The notes beneath the pieces are model-generated. The model was not told where the DNA came from and made no database searches. It saw only the letters and a list, made by a program, of their open reading frames with translations. Shown here piece by piece: positions 7,768 through 15,600 of a stretch of 27,652 bases of DNA; position 1 is the stretch's first letter, and each line of letters begins with the position of its first letter. The stretch is from an uncultured Collinsella sp. GTDB lineage: Bacteria > Actinomycetota > Coriobacteriia > Coriobacteriales > Coriobacteriaceae. Made by a program: the position numbers and the translations under genes. The DNA is taken from the NCBI GenBank assembly GCA_902464965.1, contig CABQLI010000020.1, forward strand, positions 1-27,652, in the 5' to 3' direction.

Positions 7768-8286
7768 TTACGCCTCAGCGCGACGATACGTCACGAACTC
7801 ATAATCGAGGCCTTCGTCACCCTCGCCCGCGGCAATCGTGGCAACCCCTTCGCGCCGCGCAACTTCCCACGCGGGATCGGCGTCCAAATTGGGAAAATAC
7901 GTGTCCACGGGATGGACGCAGTGGTTATGCGTGACCTCGGCCTCCACGCAGTACGGCAAAAACTGCCGATAGACATCGCCACCACCGATCACCCAGGCAA
8001 CGGGCTCATCGGCAACCGCGGCGAGCGCCTCGTCGATACTATGCACCACGTCGACGCCCTCGGGAGCAAAGCTCTCGTCGCGGGTGAGCACGATATTGCG
8101 ACGGTTCTTGAGCGGACGCCCGCCGGGAAAACTCAGCAGGGTCTTGCGCCCCATAATAACCGGGCAACCTTTGGTGCACGCCACAAAATGGCGCATGTCG
8201 GCGCGATTGGACACCACCATGTCGCCCTCGCACCCAATGCCCCAGTCGTCACACACGGCGACGATAGCAGATAGCTTACACGTCAT
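7768..8286 (-). CDS. folA: Dihydrofolate reductase
   Basis: Reduces dihydrofolate to tetrahydrofolate with NADPH, regenerating the cofactor consumed by the adjacent thymidylate synthase. The 172 aa show the usual order: AIVAVCDDWGIG, catalytic acid Asp30 (RADMRHF), PVIMGRKTLLSFPGGRPLKNRRNIVLTRD, and VIGGGDVYRQFLP for the NADPH site. At the position of the nearly invariant Trp22 (E. coli numbering) it has Val25. The start is ATG 8286: AGGTGG at the thyA stop codon gives it a 5-nt spacing, better than the GTG at 8295 that abuts that stop. It lies 9 nt behind thyA, so co-translation is likely. Confidence 0.95.
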   Translation of the reverse strand: MTCKLSAIVAVCDDWGIGCEGDMVVSNRADMRHFVACTKGCPVIMGRKTLLSFPGGRPLKNRRNIVLTRDESFAPEGVDVVHSIDEALAAVADEPVAWVIGGGDVYRQFLPYCVEAEVTHNHCVHPVDTYFPNLDADPAWEVARREGVATIAAGEGDEGLDYEFVTYRRAEA

Positions 8287-8295
8287 GAGCGCCAC

Positions 8296-9144
8296 CTACA
8301 CTGCAATGGGAATGTTCTTGACCTGCGGGCCGTGCTCGTAGCCCTCGACGATCAGGTCGTCAGTCGTAAACGCGTAGAAATCGTGCACGTCGGGATTAAG
8401 CGTTACCTTGGGCGCAGCAAACTGCGGACGCTCGATAAGCTCGCGGACGATATCGACATGACGATCGTAAATGTGGGCATCGGCAATCACATGCAGCAGC
8501 TCGCCGGGAATCATATCGACCGACTGCGCGACCATCATCAGCAAGATGGCGTACTGACACACGTTCCAGTTGTTCGCGGCCAAAATGTCCTGGCTGCGCT
8601 GGTTGAGAATCATGTTGAGTGTGGGCTTGTCGTCCTGCGGGCGCTGCGTGACGTTATAGGTCACGCTGTACGCGCACGGATACAGGTGCATTTCGGACAG
8701 GTCGCTAAACACGTACGTGTTGGTCATGATGCGGCGGCTGTACGGCGTATGCTTGAGGTCGTACAGCACACGGTCCATCTGGTCAAAGTCACCCTCGGCA
8801 TAATGGCTCTTCTGGCCAATCTGGTACCCGTATGCCTTGCCGATGGAGCCGGTCTCGTCGGCCCACTCGTCCCAAATATGGCTGTTGAGGTCATGGACGT
8901 TATTGGACTTCTTTTGATAGATCCACAGGATCTCGTCCATGGCAGACTTAAGCGCCGTGCGACGCAGGGTGAGCGCGGGGAACTCCTCGCGCAGGTCGTA
9001 GCGTGCCGTAACGCCAAAGTTTTTAATGGTATAGGCAGGGGTGCCGTCCTCCCACACCGGTCGGACCTTTTGACCCTCGGTGGTGGTGCCATGGTCCAGA
9101 ATATCGCGACACATGGCTACAAACTGCTGATCAGCTTTGCTCAT
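8296..9144 (-). CDS. thyA: Thymidylate synthase (ThyA)
   Basis: Methylates dUMP to dTMP using methylene-tetrahydrofolate, producing the dihydrofolate that FolA recycles. The 282-residue protein resembles the B. subtilis ThyA-type subfamily: HIWDEWADETGSIGKAYGYQIG, catalytic Cys157 in LYPCAYS, the SRR phosphate-binding segment (YSRRIM), HIYDRHVDIV and a C-terminal HGPQVKNIPIAV. The usual RSxDxxLGxPFN motif reads RSQDILAANNWN (183-194): the catalytic Asn194 is kept but LG and PF are replaced. The start is ATG 9144, directly after AGGAGGGTCA. First gene of thyA-folA; divergent from the DUF134-NifX gene. Confidence 0.94.
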   Translation of the reverse strand: MSKADQQFVAMCRDILDHGTTTEGQKVRPVWEDGTPAYTIKNFGVTARYDLREEFPALTLRRTALKSAMDEILWIYQKKSNNVHDLNSHIWDEWADETGSIGKAYGYQIGQKSHYAEGDFDQMDRVLYDLKHTPYSRRIMTNTYVFSDLSEMHLYPCAYSVTYNVTQRPQDDKPTLNMILNQRSQDILAANNWNVCQYAILLMMVAQSVDMIPGELLHVIADAHIYDRHVDIVRELIERPQFAAPKVTLNPDVHDFYAFTTDDLIVEGYEHGPQVKNIPIAV

Positions 9145-9178
9145 TGACCCTCCTGTCAGTCGCCTATAAGCGATTTTT

Positions 9179-9184
9179 ATTGTA
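9179..9184 (-). promoter_or_regulatory. Putative -10 of the thyA-folA promoter
   Basis: Minus strand TACAAT (9184-9179) in the context GGGCTACAAT. The -35 region (about 9202-9207) is poor. The predicted leader is about 28 nt before the thyA ATG. Confidence 0.35.
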
Positions 9185-9280
9185 GCCCAGGCGTGCAGTG
9201 TCGGATTGGACACTTGGACGGGCACACGCAATGCACGGCAGCACGGCCCGCATTCACAAGCGGAACACCTTTTCCTTTTT

Positions 9281-9294
9281 CTGACATATGCCAG
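9281..9294. promoter_or_regulatory. Upstream operator-like dyad
   Basis: CTGACATATGCCAG, a palindrome with one mismatched pair, 7 bp upstream of the -35 hexamer of the DUF134-NifX promoter. It matches the dyad at 9334-9347 at 13 of 14 positions. Confidence 0.65.
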
Positions 9295-9301
9295 AAATGC
9301 C

Positions 9302-9329
9302 TTGCACGGTTCCGCTGCCGCGCTATCCT
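9302..9329 (+). promoter_or_regulatory. Promoter of the DUF134-NifX gene
   Basis: -35 TTGCAC (9302-9307), 16-bp spacer, -10 TATCCT (9324-9329). The predicted start near 9336 falls inside the downstream dyad, and the leader is about 25 nt. Confidence 0.55.
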
Positions 9330-9333
9330 ATTA

Positions 9334-9347
9334 CTGACATATGTCAG
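9334..9347. promoter_or_regulatory. Downstream operator-like dyad at the transcription start
   Basis: CTGACATATGTCAG, a perfect 14-bp palindrome covering the predicted start site and ending 5 bp before the ribosome binding site GGAGAG (9352-9357). It is placed as a repressor site would be. It starts 53 bp after the first copy, about five helical turns. Confidence 0.7.
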
Positions 9348-9360
9348 ATTTGGAGAGTGT

Positions 9361-10125
9361 ATGGTAGGAAGACGCGAAAAATTGCGCCGCGTTGGGATCA
9401 TCCCCGAATATCGCGGCTTTACCCCCGACGGCCTTGCCAGCGGCGACGCTATCGACATGACGGTCGACGAACTCGAGGTTCTGCGCCTCTGCGACCTGGA
9501 AGGCCTCAATCAGGAGGAAGTCGCCCAGCACATGGGCATCGCCCGCGCCACGGTGGCGGCCATCTGCAGCCGCGCGCATCGCAAGGTGGCAAACGCGCTG
9601 GTCAACGGGCGGGCGCTCAGTATCGAGGGCGGCAATATCGCATACTCCCCCATCACCACGACGACGGCCGCATGGCCAACAAAGGAGGTCGGCACCATGA
9701 GGGTGGCAACGACGTACGACAACGGCAACATCTTTATGCACTTTGGCCGCAGCGAGCAGTTCAAGATCTACGACATTCAGGACGGCAAGGTGCTCAACGA
9801 GCAGGTCGTAGGCACCGGCGGCACTGTTCACGGTGCATTGGCGGGTCTGCTTGCCAACGGTGGCGTCGACACGCTCATCTGCAGCGGTATCGGCGGCGGC
9901 GCCATCAACGCGCTCACCCAGGCTGGCATCACGGTCTATGCGGGCGCCCAGGGCAGCTGCGACGCCTGCATCGAGGCCCTCATTGACGGCACGCTCGTTC
10001 AGACCGGCGAGGCCACCTGCGACTGCCATGGCCACGACCACGAGCACGCCCACGAGCATGGCAAGTCCTGCGGCTGCCACGGCCATCACGACCACGACAG
10101 GCACGAGAGCTGCGGCTGCCACTAG
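9361..10125 (+). CDS. DUF134 helix-turn-helix / NifX-like (dinitrogenase Fe-Mo cofactor domain) fusion with His/Cys tail
   Basis: A 254-residue three-part protein. Residues 1-95 are a DUF134 domain with MTVDELEVLRLCDLEGLNQEEVAQHMGIARATVAA, a sigma-region-4-like helix-turn-helix. Residues 113-215 are a dinitrogenase iron-molybdenum cofactor (NifX/NifB C-terminal) domain: MRVATTYDNGNIFMHFGRSEQF, TLICSGIGGGAINAL, YAGAQGSCDACIEAL. Residues 220-254 hold 12 His and 6 Cys (CDCHGHDHEHAHEHGKSCGCHGH pattern), probably metal binding. In many bacteria DUF134 and NifX-like proteins are separate neighbouring genes. No nitrogenase genes are in the window, so a metal-responsive or Fe-S-related role is more likely than nitrogen fixation; that is inference. 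The ATG at 9361 follows GGAGAG; a second in-frame ATG at 9697 has an even better site. Confidence 0.85.
   Translation: MVGRREKLRRVGIIPEYRGFTPDGLASGDAIDMTVDELEVLRLCDLEGLNQEEVAQHMGIARATVAAICSRAHRKVANALVNGRALSIEGGNIAYSPITTTTAAWPTKEVGTMRVATTYDNGNIFMHFGRSEQFKIYDIQDGKVLNEQVVGTGGTVHGALAGLLANGGVDTLICSGIGGGAINALTQAGITVYAGAQGSCDACIEALIDGTLVQTGEATCDCHGHDHEHAHEHGKSCGCHGHHDHDRHESCGCH
9681..9699 (+). promoter_or_regulatory. Strong internal ribosome binding site and ATG at the domain junction
   Basis: AAAGGAGG (9681-9688), a near-perfect anti-16S match, then 8 nt, then ATG 9697. This is codon 113 of the fusion, in frame, and exactly the first residue of the NifX-like domain. Initiation here would give a separate 142-residue NifX-like protein with the His/Cys tail. 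The site may be a relic of a two-gene ancestor or may be active now. Confidence 0.7.
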
Positions 10126-10181
10126 CGGCACGTGCCCTGGCGCAAGCACGCTTCCACGTGTGTGACAACCTGCGAACAAAC

Positions 10182-10221
10182 GGCGAAGGCCGCCTGGAGT
10201 ACCATCCAGGCGGCCTTCGCC
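10182..10221. terminator. Terminator-like hairpin between convergent genes
   Basis: Perfect 16-bp stem GGCGAAGGCCGCCTGG (10182-10197) / complement (10206-10221) with an 8-nt loop. On the minus strand it is followed by GTTTGTT, favouring termination of the ffh operon. The plus strand lacks a T run. Confidence 0.7.
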
Positions 10222-10241
10222 ATACACGACTCAACCAGTCG

Positions 10242-11717
10242 CTATTTCTTATTGCGCATCTGAGCTTCCATCTGGCGCAGCAGATCCATATCGGACTTAG
10301 GACCGCCCGTTCCCAGGCCACCCATGCCGCCCAGGCCCATGGCATCCAGACCGGGAATATTGGGCATGCGCATCTTTTTGCCCTTCTTACCCTTTTTGCC
10401 CTTCTTGCCGCCGGCCTGCGCCTGATTGGCCATCGTGCGCATGCGGCCCATCATCTTGTTCATCTCGCCCCACTGCTTCATAAGGCTGTTGACCTCGGTG
10501 GGAGTCACGCCGGCGCCCTTGGCGATGCGGGCACGACGCTGACCGTTGATGATAGACGGACGCAGGCGCTCCTCCTTGGTCATCGACATGATAATGGCCT
10601 CATTCTTATCGAAGATACCCTCATCCAGGTTGCCACCCATCTGGTTGAGCGCACGCTGGCCACCGGGGAGCATGCCCAGGATGCCCTTCATGCCGCCCAT
10701 CTTCTTGACGGCCTTCATCTGGTCGAGCATATCGTTCATGGTAAAGCCTTCGCGCAGCATGCGCTCGGCGGCCTCGAGCTGCTCGGCATCGGCGGCCTCC
10801 TGGGCCTTCTCGATGATGCCGACAACATCGCCCATGCCCAAGATTCGCTTGGCCATACGGTCGGGATAGAACGGCTCCAGCGAATCAGGCTTCTCGCCCA
10901 TGCTCACGAACTTGATGGGCTTGCCGGTCACCTGGCGGACGGAAAGCGCGCCGCCGCCACGGGCGTCACCGTCGAGCTTGGAGATGATCACGCCGTCAAA
11001 GTCGGTGCGCTCGGCAAAGGTCGAGACGACGTTGACGATATCCTGGCCGGTCATGGCATCGACGACCATCAGCACCTGATCGGGCTTGACGGCCTTCTTG
11101 ATATCCACGGCCTCCTGCATCATCTGCTCGTCGATCTGCAAACGACCGGCGGTATCGACGATGACCACATCGCGCAGGTGGTCGACGGCCTCCTGAATGG
11201 CGCCCTTGGCGATATCGACCGGATGCTCGCCGTCACCGCGAAAGACCGGCACGCCGATCTCGCCGCCAAGCGTGGCCAGCTGGTCGGCAGCGGCGGGACG
11301 ATAGACGTCGCACGCGGCGAGCAGCGGCGAGCGGCCCTGCTTCTTGAGCAGGTAGGCCAGCTTTACGGCAGCCGTGGTCTTACCGGAGCCCTGCAGGCCC
11401 ACGAGCATGATGACATTGGGAATGCGGTTGCTAAAGACGAGCTTGCTCTCGGTGGAGCCGAGCATCTCGGTGAGCTCGTCGAGCACGATCTTGACGACGT
11501 TTTGCGCCGGCGACAGCGACTCCATGACCTCGGCGGTCATGCAGCGCTCCTTGGTCTTGGCGACGAACTCCTTGACGACCTTGAAGTTGACGTCGGCCTC
11601 GAGCAGCGCCATGCGAATGTCGCGCATGGCCGAGGTGATATCGGCCTCGGTCAATTTACCCTTGCCGCGCAGGCGGTCAAATGTGTCGTTGAGGCGATCG
11701 CTCAGAGAATCAAACAC
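10242..11717 (-). CDS. ffh: Signal recognition particle protein Ffh (SRP54)
   Basis: GTPase of the signal recognition particle; binds 4.5S RNA and nascent signal sequences and docks with FtsY at the membrane. The 491 aa comprise an N domain (1-95), a G domain with GLQGSGKTT (107-115), DTAGRLQID and SKLDGDARGGGALS, and a methionine-rich M domain with the RNA-binding LKQ/GQRRARIAKGAG region. The C-terminus has an unusual Lys/Gly run (GKKGKKGKKGKK) and a Gly/Met-rich tail, so the protein is longer than the usual 440-450 aa. The start is GTG 11717, 6 nt after AAGGAG. It lies 10 nt behind ftsY, last gene of acpP-rnc-smc-ftsY-ffh. Confidence 0.97.
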   Translation of the reverse strand: MFDSLSDRLNDTFDRLRGKGKLTEADITSAMRDIRMALLEADVNFKVVKEFVAKTKERCMTAEVMESLSPAQNVVKIVLDELTEMLGSTESKLVFSNRIPNVIMLVGLQGSGKTTAAVKLAYLLKKQGRSPLLAACDVYRPAAADQLATLGGEIGVPVFRGDGEHPVDIAKGAIQEAVDHLRDVVIVDTAGRLQIDEQMMQEAVDIKKAVKPDQVLMVVDAMTGQDIVNVVSTFAERTDFDGVIISKLDGDARGGGALSVRQVTGKPIKFVSMGEKPDSLEPFYPDRMAKRILGMGDVVGIIEKAQEAADAEQLEAAERMLREGFTMNDMLDQMKAVKKMGGMKGILGMLPGGQRALNQMGGNLDEGIFDKNEAIIMSMTKEERLRPSIINGQRRARIAKGAGVTPTEVNSLMKQWGEMNKMMGRMRTMANQAQAGGKKGKKGKKGKKMRMPNIPGLDAMGLGGMGGLGTGGPKSDMDLLRQMEAQMRNKK

Positions 11718-11727
11718 TAGTCACTCC

Positions 11728-12513
11728 TTAATTGGACTCGCCCACCAGGGCGCGGCAGAAATCTTTGGCATTGAACTCCTGCAGGTCATCGACCTGCTCG
11801 CCCACGCCCACGCGCAGGATCGGAAGCTTGAGCTTCTCGGCCACGGCCATGGCGATACCGCCCTTAGCCGTTCCGTCGAGCTTTGTCATGATAATACCGT
11901 CCAGACCCAACGCCTCGTTAAACTCGAGCGCCTGGTTCAGACCGTTTTGGCCCGTCGCGGCATCTATCACGAGGACAACCGAGACGGGCATGGGGCCGGC
12001 GGCCATATTGGCGGCGCGCTTACGCGTCACGTTGACCACCTTGGCGAGCTCGCGCATGAGCTCGGGGCTCGTGTGCAGACGGCCGGCGGTGTCGATAAGC
12101 ACCAGGTCGCTGCCGCGCTTATCGGCCTCGTCGAGCACGTCATAGCAAACGCTTGCCGGGTCGGAGCCGCGGTCGCGCTTGATGACGGGGACGCCGGCGC
12201 GCTGGCCCCACACATCGAGCTGCTCGATGGCGGCGGCGCGGAAGGTATCGGCCGAGCCGATCACGACATTTTTACCGCGGGCAGCCATGGCACTCGCGAT
12301 CTTGCCGACCGTCGTGGTCTTGCCGGCACCGTTAATGCCCACAAACAGCACGCAGCTCGGCGTGTCGGCGAACGGATCGCGCTCAACGGGCACAAAATGC
12401 TGCTCGAGCTGCTCGGCCAGGGCGCGACGGAGTTGCGGGGCGGTCTTGAGGTTCTTCTTGGCCGCGGCATCGCGCAGGTCATCGGACACCTTAATCGCGA
12501 CCACCCATGTCAC
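11728..12513 (-). CDS. ftsY: SRP receptor FtsY, NG domain (out of frame with its own N-terminus)
   Basis: GTPase that receives SRP-ribosome complexes at the membrane. This frame (261 codons from a GTG at 12513, no good ribosome site) holds the distal N domain and the whole G domain: GINGAGKTT (59-67), ADTFRAAAIEQLDVWGQRAGVPVI, LIDTAGRLHTSPELM and MTKLDGTAKGGIAMAVAE, with close SRP-GTPase similarity. The first N-domain helices are encoded just upstream in another frame (12640-12491). Against E. coli FtsY the break falls after the DMG of LVMGDMG (DVG in E. coli), where two residues and the frame are missing, as from a 5-nt deletion. It may be a real mutation, an assembly error, or less likely a recoding site. 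The true gene would span 11728-12640. Confidence 0.88.
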   Translation of the reverse strand: MTWVVAIKVSDDLRDAAAKKNLKTAPQLRRALAEQLEQHFVPVERDPFADTPSCVLFVGINGAGKTTTVGKIASAMAARGKNVVIGSADTFRAAAIEQLDVWGQRAGVPVIKRDRGSDPASVCYDVLDEADKRGSDLVLIDTAGRLHTSPELMRELAKVVNVTRKRAANMAAGPMPVSVVLVIDAATGQNGLNQALEFNEALGLDGIIMTKLDGTAKGGIAMAVAEKLKLPILRVGVGEQVDDLQEFNAKDFCRALVGESN

Positions 12514-12640
12514 CCATGACGAGAGTGTCCTCTAGGTCCTCCCAAAAATCCTCGTCGACCTCGCCGCCAAAATAAAAGACCTCGTTGAGGGCCTCGCGGC
12601 TGCGCTCAAGTCCGCGCGAGAGAGCATCGAAGAATCCCAT
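12491..12640 (-). pseudogene. ftsY: N-terminal fragment of ftsY, ending at a premature TAA
   Basis: ATG 12640 overlaps the smc stop (TAATG), and 49 codons follow: MGFFDALSRGLERSREALNE..., then a DFWEDLEDTLVMGDMG segment that aligns with the FtsY N domain (DLFEELEEQLLIADVG in E. coli). The frame stops at TAA (12493-12491), while the rest of FtsY continues one frame over from 12513. The fragment shows that translation of ftsY was designed to begin here, coupled to smc. Confidence 0.82.
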
Positions 12641-15600
12641 TATGCATTCACGACCTTTCCGGTTTCGCGATCGAGTTTTTGCGAGACGACGCGACTGACG
12701 CCGTCGGCTTGCATCGAGACGCCGTAGAGGACGTCAGCGTCCTCCATAGTACGGCGCTGATGCGAGATAACCAAGAGCTGCGTATCGGAACGCAACACGT
12801 CGAGCGCGCCGATGAGCTTGGACAGGTTGGCGTCATCGAGTGCCGCCTCGACCTCGTCCAGCACATAGAACGGCACCGTACGCGTGCGATACACGGCAAA
12901 GAGCAGGGCGAGCGCCGTCAGGCTCTTCTCGCCGCCCGACATGAGCATCATCTTGGTGATGCGCTTGCCGCGCGGCTGCGCCACGACCTCGATGCCCGTC
13001 TCGGCCGGATGCTCGGGGTCGGTCATCTCCAGATGTGCCTGGCCCCCCGGGAACAGCATGGCGAAGATCTCGCGGAAGTTCGCATCGACCTTCTCAAAGG
13101 TCACCAGGAAGGCTTTACGCATCTTGCGGTCGATGGCCACCGTGATCTTGGTGAGCGCCTTGCGTGCGCTCTCAAGATCGGCCAGCTGCTCCTCGATGTA
13201 ATCGGCGCGGCGCTTGAGCTGCTCGTACTCTTCCATGGCAACCTGGTTCACAGGGCCCAGGTTGTTGATCTGGCGCACGAGCTGATTGAGCTCGCGCTCG
13301 GCGGCGTCGCGGTCGGTAGGCGCAGGAAGCATGAGCGCTTCCTCGAGCACCGTGGTGCCATCGGCGGTAATGGCCTTGATGGCCGCCTCCACCTGCACCT
13401 CGAGCTTGCCGCGTGCGACCTTGAACTCGTTTTGCGTCGCCGTGGCGGCATCAACCCGCTCCTTGGCACGAGCAACCTCGGCCTTGGCGTCTTCGATGGT
13501 CTTTTTAAGCGAGGCCGAGTCCGCCTCCTCGAGCGAAGCCTGGTCACGCAGACGCGCGGCCCAATCCGACGCGCGCTCCAGAAGGGCCGAATAGCGCTCG
13601 TGCATGGGGTCGACGCGCAGACGCAGCAACTCGAGCGAGCGCGAAGCCTGGCGTGTTCCGCGGATACGGCGGTCGATGCCCTCCAGGCGATGCTCCAGGT
13701 CGGGCACGCGGCCCTTCAGCGAACGCAGACGCTCGCTCGTCTGAGCCAGGCGGACCTTGGCATCGGCGAGCTTACCGGCTGCCTCGGAATCGTCACGACG
13801 CACGCGATCGAGCTCGTCGTTGGCTTCGGCAATCTGGAGACCCAGGTCGCTTGCCTGCGCGCGGGCCTCGTCACGAGAACGGGTGAGCTCGTCCACGCGC
13901 GGGCGCGCAGCGCGAACGGCCTCGGCGGCCTGCTCGCGGCGCTTGGAGATGCGCACGCGCTCGACCTCGGCGTTGTTGGCGCTTTGCTCCAGGCGGCCGA
14001 TCTCGGAGAGCAGCGAGCGGCGCTCGCCCTCAAGACGGGCGATCTCGCCGGCGGCATCGCCCTCGGCGGCACGCGCCTCCTCGACGGCCGCATTGGCCTC
14101 GACGACCTGATCCGACACATGCTCAAACACGGCAGCCAAATCGGGCTCAAGGCCCTCCAGCTCGCGAATGCGACGCTTGCGCTCCAGGGCACCCGAAGCC
14201 TCGCCGGCATCGAGTCCCACGCGCACCAGGCCGCCACAGCTCACGCGGGCGCCATCGGGCGTCACATAGGTCACACCGTCAACGACTGGTGCCGCCAGCG
14301 CGGCAGCCAAGTCATCGACCACGTAATAGCCGCCGAGCAGGGCCTCGACAACCGGGCCATACCCGGAACGCACGGACAGACGGTCGACCAAACGAGAACC
14401 GGCGGCGCCCTTGGCAGCAGCAGAGCCGCTCACGCCGCGACCCACCAGCAGCGCCTCGCCCGAGGCCTTCTTTTGGTCCAGAGCCGCACGACCGGCGCGC
14501 TCAAGCGTAGCGGCGTCATCAAACAGCAAGGCATCGATATCGCCAGCAAGCAGCTGCTCGACCAGGCCCTCGAGCTCACGAGGAGCCTCGAGCACGTCGC
14601 CCAGACGACCCGAGACATCATCGCCCATCGCGCCCATCAGACGGCTCACCAGCGGCGAGCTGTCGGCCATGCGGGCATCGAGCTTCTTTTGGCTGGCAAG
14701 CTCCGAGCGCACCTCGGAAAGTTTGTTGCGCGCCTCACTCTCACGATTACGCAAGTCCTTCAGCGCCGCACGGGCGACCTCGGTGGCCTCGCGAGCATCA
14801 ATCTGGGCCTGGCGGGCCTGATCGAGCGCACCGTCAAGTTCCTCAGCGCGGTCGCGACGGCTCTCGAGCGAGGCCGTTACCTCCTCGAGCTGCTCGTCGA
14901 TCTGCTCCAGGCGCGAGGCGTACATGTTGTCCTCGACCTCGGCGTTGCTCAGCGAGTCCTTCACCTTGGCGAGCTCGAGCGCGGCGTTATCGGTCACACG
15001 CTGCACATCGCGCTGCTCGCGCGTGAGCTGCGAAATCTGATTGTCGAGCGCCACGCGACGCTCGTGGAGCTGGGCGGCGGCAGGACCGGCGGCGTCAACG
15101 TCGTCCTGGGCCTGCATGCGCGCACCGGTCACTTCCTCAAGCTGGGCACGCGCATCCTCGAGCTCCTCGACCACGCGACGACGCTGATGCTCGGAGCTCG
15201 AAATCTGGCCGCGCATGTCAGACAGGCGCGACACCATGTTGTGGCCCTTTTCCTCAAGCAGACGCATGTCGGAGTTAATGCGGCCGACCACATCTTGCAT
15301 ATGACGACGCTGCTCGCCCAGATCGCCCACAAACAGGCCCTTTTCCTCGAGCATAACCTGAAGCTTCTCGAGCTCGCGTTCTTTTTCGCCCAAGCGGTAC
15401 TGCGCAAGCTCCAGCTCGGCAGCGCCCTCTTTGGAGCGGCTCTCCAGGTCGTTCCACTGCGACTGCAGCGAACGCAGCTCGTCGACGGCCAGCATCTGCG
15501 TAAGCTCGTTCGCGCGCGAGGACAGCTCTTTGTACTTGCGCGCACGATCGACCTGACGCTCCAGCGGTCGCAGCTGACGGGCGATTTCCTTATTGATGTC

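Noticed and set aside
9361..10125. Nitrogen-fixation function for the NifX-like gene.
   Set aside because: No nif structural or assembly genes are nearby, and NifX-like domains are widespread in organisms that do not fix nitrogen.
12480..12520. Programmed +1 frameshifting to join the two ftsY frames.
   Set aside because: No recognised slippery or shift-prone site is present, and two residues would still be missing after a shift, so a small deletion or assembly error fits better.
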